Source: an uncultured Lachnospiraceae bacterium
Lineage (GTDB): Bacteria; Bacillota; Clostridia; Lachnospirales; Lachnospiraceae
DNA: 64,000 bases
Reading direction: 5' to 3'
Assembly: GCA_910587765.1 (NCBI GenBank)
Contig: CAJUNR010000022.1
Location: 15,721-79,720 of the forward strand
This document shows positions 59,663 to 64,000 of this stretch, piece after piece. The notes under the pieces are model-generated. The model had not been told where the DNA came from. It did no database searches and was given only the letters and a program-made list of their open reading frames with translations. Position 1 is the stretch's first letter, and the number at the start of each line of letters is the position of its first letter. Position numbers and translations under genes: made by a program.

Positions 59663-60729
59663 AAGAACAGTTTTCACTCCGCACGGTGCGGAAAAAAATA
59701 ATCATGACTTCAAAGATGGCGGGTATCGTTTTGATCGTTTCCTACCTTATTTCAACAAGGCTGCCTTTGGAAGAGGATGTTTCTTTTCTGCTGTGGCTCC
59801 TCTTTGTTATTTTACTGACACTGATGATGGATTATTTATTGGGGAGATTTATTTCAAATCCAGTCAGCAAAATTTGTGAAATGGCGCACAGAGCGGCAAG
59901 ACTGGATTTTTCCCGTCCTTGCGGGGTAACATCAAAGGACGAATTTGGCGAGCTTGCAGATAATCTGAACAAAATGTCCGAAAATTTGCAGGATACGCTT
60001 GAAAAACTGGAAAAAGCAAATATCCGGCTTGAAGAAGATGTGCAGCGGGAAAGAAAATTGTTGGGGGAAAGAAAGGAATTAACAGACCGGCTTTCCCATG
60101 AAATGAAAACACCGATCGGAGTGATCCGCGCTTATGCGGAGGGAATACAGGACGAGACAGATGAAGGAAAACGACAGAAATACGCTGAAATCATCATTTC
60201 CGAGACAGAAAGAATGGGTATGCTGATCGAGACCTTGTTGGATTTGTCCGCCTTGGAAAACGGGGCTGTATCATTGATGCCGGAACGGTTTGACTTTGTG
60301 GAATTTGTAGAAACGACAGCAGGGCGGTTGTTGATTGATATGCCGGACACCGATTTTGAATTACAGTATGAACTTCCGGAGCATAAAGTGTTTGTTTATA
60401 CGGACAGACAGCGTATGGCGCAGGTTCTGGACAATTTCATTGTCAATGCGAAAAAGAATGTATCTCCAAAGGGAATTTTACGATTATCCTTAACCGAACG
60501 GGACAATATGCTTCATTTTTCCGTTTATAATCAGGGCGCTTCCATACCGCCGGAAAAGCTGCCTAAAATATGGGAAAAGTTCTATCGTGATAAAAATGCA
60601 GAATACAAAGGTTCGGGATTGGGACTTGCCATTGCTGCGCAAATTTTATCCATGCAGGATCTGGAATACGGAGCAGAAAATCTGTCAGATGGCGTGAGGT
60701 TTTTCTTCTCCATTCCAATTATAAAATAA
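59659..60729 (+). CDS. sensor histidine kinase (VanS-like)
   Basis: A 356-residue kinase with two close membrane helices (about residues 18-33 and 39-58), a HAMP domain and coiled coil. The H-box is LSHEMKTPIGVIRAY, the N-box NFIVNAKKNVSPKG and the G-box GSGLGLAIA. Very little lies outside the membrane. It is an intact pair with the regulator upstream. A terminator follows. Confidence 0.9.
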   Translation: MKEQFSLRTVRKKIIMTSKMAGIVLIVSYLISTRLPLEEDVSFLLWLLFVILLTLMMDYLLGRFISNPVSKICEMAHRAARLDFSRPCGVTSKDEFGELADNLNKMSENLQDTLEKLEKANIRLEEDVQRERKLLGERKELTDRLSHEMKTPIGVIRAYAEGIQDETDEGKRQKYAEIIISETERMGMLIETLLDLSALENGAVSLMPERFDFVEFVETTAGRLLIDMPDTDFELQYELPEHKVFVYTDRQRMAQVLDNFIVNAKKNVSPKGILRLSLTERDNMLHFSVYNQGASIPPEKLPKIWEKFYRDKNAEYKGSGLGLAIAAQILSMQDLEYGAENLSDGVRFFFSIPIIK

Positions 60730-60741
60730 GATTTTCTTTAT

Positions 60742-60784
60742 AAACGGCGATTCCTTCAGAAGCAAAAGGAAAGCCGTTTTTCTT
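60742..60784 (+). terminator. intrinsic terminator after the two-component operon
   Basis: AAACGGC at 60742-60748 pairs with GCCGTTTTT at 60773-60781, with an inner CCTT/AAGG pairing, followed by a T-rich tract. From here to 61005 no gene is evident, only a few short open frames. Confidence 0.7.
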
Positions 60785-61005
60785 ATTTCACACCAATTTT
60801 ACAGAGAGCACACTTCGATTTCACCTCCTTTTTTATTCTATATGCACAGGGTCGCAATGGGAAAAATCCTGTATGACAAATTTTCACATAGGAAGTCAGC
60901 TATGCTGGCAATTTCCATCCCTTTCAAGGTGAAAGTTATGAAATGGTGGAACAAACGCCGGCAGAAGCAGAAAGACAGCAGGCAGGGAAAGTGAGGGGAT
61001 AACGA

Positions 61006-61202
61006 ATGATTGAAGTGAAAAATCTGACTTTTTCATACGGCAGGGATAAGCAGGCGTTACATGGCTTGAATTTTACGGTAGAGGACGGAGAAATCTTTGG
61101 CTTTCTGGGGCCGAATGGTTCCGGAAAATCCACGACTCAGAAAATCCTCACCGGAAATTAGAGGATATGTTTATCCAATATACGGGAAGGGGACTGTCCT
61201 GA
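61006..61202 (+). pseudogene. gutted ABC transporter ATP-binding gene
   Basis: 61006-61161 encodes the first 51 residues of an ABC ATPase, with MIEVKNLTFSYG and Walker A GFLGPNGSGKSTT, and ends in TAG. Starting one base into that stop, another frame gives the typical ABC C-terminus EDMFIQYTGRGLS and a stop at 61202. The roughly 170 residues with the signature motif and Walker B are gone, so an internal deletion with frameshift has destroyed the gene. Confidence 0.85.
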
Positions 61203-61455
61203 TGCGGAATCATAACGAGGAAAGCGGCGGACATGCCTGCATGGATCGCTGTCTGATAAGAAACGTCAGCGAGGCGGAGCCGGGCTGGAAAAATTTCTGT
61301 TCCTGATTGTATACATGGAGACAGGGAAATTTAATTATATTTAATTGTTTGAAAAGCGTGTTCCCTTTAACAAGTTAAAGTTGTATAATAGTGTCAGCGA
61401 TTTTGTTCAATCGGAATTTATCAATCAGATCGTTTGTTTTGGAGGTGGCCTTTTT

Positions 61456-61953
61456 ATGTTTCAAAAGGCAATAATAATCGGTTGTCCAGGCGCAGGAAAA
61501 AGCACGTTTGCAAGAATATTGAGTGATAAAACTCAATTACCGTTATATTATCTTGATATGTTATGGCACAAGCCTGACAGGACAACTGTTGACAGAAATA
61601 TATTTGACAAGAAATTAAAAGAAATTGTTTTAAAGGACAAATGGATCATTGACGGAAATTACGGAAGAACACTTGAAATGCGTATTCAAGCATGTGAAAG
61701 GATATTTTTACTGGATTTTCCAGTAGAGGAATGTTTGGCTGGAGCAGAATCACGCATAGGCAGACAACGTGTAGATATGCCATGGATAGAAACAGAATTT
61801 GATGAGGAATTTAGACAATGGATTATTGATTTCCCTAAAAATGAATTGCCAATTATATACAAATTGCTTGACAGATACAAAAGCGAAAAAAGTATTTATA
61901 TCTTTCACTCAAGAGCTGATATAGATGATTATTTATTGAAAATGTCTTGTTAA
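61456..61953 (+). CDS. AAA/P-loop kinase-like protein (FlaR/topology-modulation type)
   Basis: A 165-residue nucleotide-binding protein. Walker A is IIIGCPGAGKSTFARILS at the N-terminus, then YYLDMLWHKPD and WIIDGNYGRTLEMR, which mark the family annotated as DNA topology modulation protein or FlaR, related to adenylate kinases. The ATG at 61456 follows GGAGGTGG; the longer frame to 61345 has no such site. The region is AT-rich relative to the core genes, suggesting recent acquisition. Its reaction is unknown. Confidence 0.8.
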   Translation: MFQKAIIIGCPGAGKSTFARILSDKTQLPLYYLDMLWHKPDRTTVDRNIFDKKLKEIVLKDKWIIDGNYGRTLEMRIQACERIFLLDFPVEECLAGAESRIGRQRVDMPWIETEFDEEFRQWIIDFPKNELPIIYKLLDRYKSEKSIYIFHSRADIDDYLLKMSC

Positions 61954-62022
61954 AAATTCCAGCTTATGGGGGACTAAATATAGCCAGAAAACGGGATGAA
62001 ACGGCAGAGGAGAAAACAATAA

Positions 62023-62535
62023 ATGGTTTTAATGATTGATACAACAACAAAACATACAGGAAAAGTAATAGCAGAGGAATTGCTTCACAGCGGTAAAAAT
62101 ACAGCCGAATTTGAAGTGATTGACACCACTGGGATGAACATTTCACATTGTGTTGGATGCAATTACTGCTGGCTGAAAACTCCTGGTGTCTGTGCTGTTC
62201 AGGACGATTATGAGCCGATTTTGAGAAAAATGAGCAGAGCTGACCAGGTTTGGCTGGTTTCGGATACGCACTTTGGATTTGTTTCCTGGCAGACAAAAAA
62301 CATTGTAGACAGGATTATGCCGCTTGTCACCATGTATCTGAAATTCAAAGATGGGCAGATGCGTCATGTAATGCGCTATACCCACCAGCCGGATATTGGG
62401 GTAATCTATACCGGAGACGGTGATCAGGTTTACCTCGAACGGTGGTGTCAGCGTACCGCACTGAATTTTGGGAGCCGTTCACTGGGAGTTTTTCCCGAGA
62501 GCAGAGGAAAGGAGGCGGTTTCATGCATGTTGTAA
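62023..62535 (+). CDS. flavodoxin-like NAD(P)H-dependent oxidoreductase
   Basis: A 170-residue flavodoxin-fold protein. Family blocks are HCVGCNYCWLKTPGVCAVQDDYEPIL (two Cys) and a flavin-binding region around VSDTHFGFVSWQTKNIVDR. The usual N-terminal phosphate loop (xxxGSPRxxxNT) is only partly present (DTTTKHTGKV), so it may be slightly truncated. Its end overlaps the start of a second, broken flavoprotein gene by 13 nt. Confidence 0.65.
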   Translation: MVLMIDTTTKHTGKVIAEELLHSGKNTAEFEVIDTTGMNISHCVGCNYCWLKTPGVCAVQDDYEPILRKMSRADQVWLVSDTHFGFVSWQTKNIVDRIMPLVTMYLKFKDGQMRHVMRYTHQPDIGVIYTGDGDQVYLERWCQRTALNFGSRSLGVFPESRGKEAVSCML

Positions 62536-63048
62536 TTATTAATGGAAGCCCTCGGGTACAGAAATACAGCAACACGGATAAAATCATTGCTGCTTTTGCA
62601 AAAGGATTGTCAGAAAAAGAAGTTACTTTTGAGACATGAGCATACAAGGCTTTCATTTCTTTTGCAAAGCGGCTTTGCGGAAGGGTGCCAGCTTCGCTGC
62701 GGTGAGGCATTTCTGGAAAAATTGCCTGAATATCTGGGTGTTCGTTATGGCGGCTGTCTGGTGAAAGGAGGTAATTTCGGAATCCGGATTTTAGATGAAG
62801 AGAAACAGGTTCGGGCCACAAAACCGTATCAGGCAATGGGCAAACTGTTTGCGGAGGGAGACGGTTTCTTCCGTGAGGAAACAAAAAAATTTACCGGTCC
62901 GGAATCTTATCCGCTTCCTGTGCGTCTGATGATGGGATTGATATTCAAAACCCTTGCGAAAAAGATGTTTCAGAAGGCGGCAGCATCGTGGGGATGCAGA
63001 GTGCCGCTTGATGAAAAAGTCAATGAAAAAAAGTACGCTAATGAGTAA
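62523..63048 (+). pseudogene. broken NADPH-dependent FMN reductase-like gene
   Basis: 62523-62639 encodes a perfect N-terminus (MHVVIINGSPRVQKYSNTD and onward) and then a stop after 38 codons. The C-terminal half continues in another frame (TRLSFLLQSGFAEGCQ, then LPEYLGVRYGGCLVKGGNFGIR, to 63048). The middle, which should bind the flavin isoalloxazine, is deleted. The gene is not functional as read. Confidence 0.8.
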
Positions 63049-63099
63049 ATATGACTTGGATGATACAGAGATCAGATTATATTTGTAGCAGTTAATATA

Positions 63100-63354
63100 C
63101 TGGAATTTAATACAGGGGAGCTTCCAAAGAGAACCCGTTTTTATCAGGAAATGCTCGATCTGCAACTGATTGACAAAGAGCAGTCTTACAGACGGCTGAA
63201 GCCGAGCTATATTATTTTCATATGTCCTTTTGATGCATTCAGGGCAGGGCGGCATATCTATACGTTTGAGAATTCAAGAGTGTCAGGTAGAAGATCATCA
63301 TCACGAAAGATGCGCCTGCGCCGTATTACAATGACAATGGGGTGCTGGTTATGA
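63100..63354 (+). pseudogene. Rpn-family (PD-(D/E)XK) nuclease remnant
   Basis: The frame reads GELPKRTRFYQEMLDLQLID, then YRRLKPSYIIFICPFDAF and GRHIYTFEN, which is a conserved central stretch of Rpn recombination-promoting nuclease/putative transposase proteins. The N-terminal nuclease motif and the C-terminal half are absent. It marks a decayed mobile-type element. Confidence 0.75.
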
Positions 63355-63470
63355 GTGTTTATGATTTTCTGCTGGATGAGGGGAGTTTGGATTATTGATT
63401 GTTGGAAAAGAGAAAAATAACAAACAGGAATTATGAGAGAAGCAGTATAAAAATTAAGGAGAAAAATCAA

Positions 63471-63842
63471 GTGAAAAGAGAACTTGGAATTGCAAGATGT
63501 GGATTAGCCTGTTGTTTATGTCATGAAAATATTACTTGTAATGGTTGTAACTCTGATGAGTGCAGAGATAAAGAATGGTGTGAAAATCGAAAATGTTCTA
63601 TTGAAAAAGAAATATCAAACTGTTTTTTATGTGAAAATGACTGCCATAAAGGGCTGTTATCAAAAATGAAGCCATACGGATTCACAGTATTTGCTAAAAG
63701 GTATGGGTTTGAAGCATTACTTGATTGCCTTGAAAGGAATGAGAAAAATGGAGTTATTTATCATCGGGAAGGACTGATTGGAGATTATGATAATTTTGAT
63801 GATTTAGAAAAATTGATTGAGTTTATAAAAAGCGGCGTATGA
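63471..63842 (+). CDS. DUF3795 domain protein
   Basis: A protein of about 123 residues with a Cys-rich N-terminus: ARCGLACCLCHENITCNGCNSDEC, then CENRKCSIEKEISNCFLCENDC. This matches DUF3795, thought to bind zinc or a metal cluster. The GTG at 63471 follows AAGGAG; an ATG-led extension to 63399 is less likely. AT-rich. Function unknown. Confidence 0.8.
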   Translation: MKRELGIARCGLACCLCHENITCNGCNSDECRDKEWCENRKCSIEKEISNCFLCENDCHKGLLSKMKPYGFTVFAKRYGFEALLDCLERNEKNGVIYHREGLIGDYDNFDDLEKLIEFIKSGV

Positions 63843-63929
63843 TAATTCGTATTTGCCTGACTGAAAAATATTGAATTTTCATACCAGTATATTTTAAAAA
63901 TCACTAAGAAGTAAACATGAGGAAAACCA

Positions 63930-64000
63930 ATGATTAATATTCGCAAATTAGAAGCAGAATTATGGGAATCAGCTGACCTGCTTCGTGCAGGTTCAAAGCT
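63930..64000 (+). CDS. hsdM: type I restriction-modification methyltransferase, 5' end
   Basis: The window ends 23 codons into this gene. The visible N-terminus, MINIRKLEAELWESADLLRA, is the typical start of HsdM (N-6 adenine methylase) in type I systems. Partial, so completeness and the companion hsdS/hsdR genes cannot be judged. Its presence suggests that the accessory zone continues to the right. Confidence 0.75.
   Translation, partial: MINIRKLEAELWESADLLRAGSK

Overview
The window looks like the chromosome of an anaerobic, spore-forming Gram-positive bacterium, most likely a Lachnospiraceae-type clostridium. The evidence is Spo0A and CotF-like coat proteins, glycogen genes, a riboflavin-controlled RibU, a Gram-positive RND pump with a lipoprotein adaptor, strong AGGAGG ribosome binding sites, and the mix of Aat, YerC, DUF1836, DUF2975 and DUF4173 proteins. 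Taxonomy is inferred from gene content only; no rRNA or tRNA gene was recognised.

Layout. 1-12.4 kb: glgB; a two-component system divergent from an RND efflux operon; a family 2 glycosyltransferase; two small coat-like genes; glgA; spo0A. 12.6-27.6 kb: mostly housekeeping. It holds an FMN riboswitch with ribU, a PPOX-fold protein, a GT39-type membrane glycosyltransferase, an alcohol dehydrogenase remnant, hisS-aspS, a DUF2975/XRE/DUF4173 membrane group, aat, a purA-HAD-PHP operon, yerC and DUF1836. 27.7-43.4 kb: a 13-gene catabolic cluster behind one strong promoter and a 25-bp palindrome. It encodes a 2-oxoacid:ferredoxin oxidoreductase, phosphate butyryltransferase- and butyrate kinase-like enzymes, two divergent PanB-like proteins, a complete DctPQM TRAP importer, two Ldh2-family dehydrogenases, an HpcH/HpaI aldolase, an IclR regulator and an OxlT-like MFS carrier. 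43.6-57.0 kb: a DUF4153 membrane protein, then an eight-gene accessory operon (HipA-like kinase, two dynamin-like GTPases, a coiled-coil tail-anchored protein, an unknown protein, a HerA-like ATPase with a Ser/Thr/Gly/His-rich insert, a nuclease and a YezG-like immunity protein). It ends in a scrambled partial copy of the DUF4153 gene. 57.1-64 kb: an AraC regulator, then a decayed, more AT-rich zone. This zone has BlaI with a broken BlaR1, an intact two-component system, a gutted ABC ATPase, flavoprotein remnants, an Rpn nuclease remnant, DUF3795 and the start of hsdM.

How the genes work together. The best reading of the catabolic cluster is that PanB runs backwards. A TRAP-imported hydroxy acid (pantoate is the leading candidate) is oxidised by an Ldh2-type enzyme to a 4-hydroxy-2-oxoacid such as ketopantoate. 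PanB-like enzymes or the HpaI aldolase remove a one-carbon unit, leaving 2-oxoisovalerate. The ferredoxin oxidoreductase makes isobutyryl-CoA, and Ptb/Buk convert it to isobutyrate with ATP. I know of no description of such a pathway; it is inferred from gene families and synteny. The second system of interest is the dynamin/HerA/HipA/nuclease island, whose composition resembles defence or inter-bacterial conflict loci but matches none I can name exactly.
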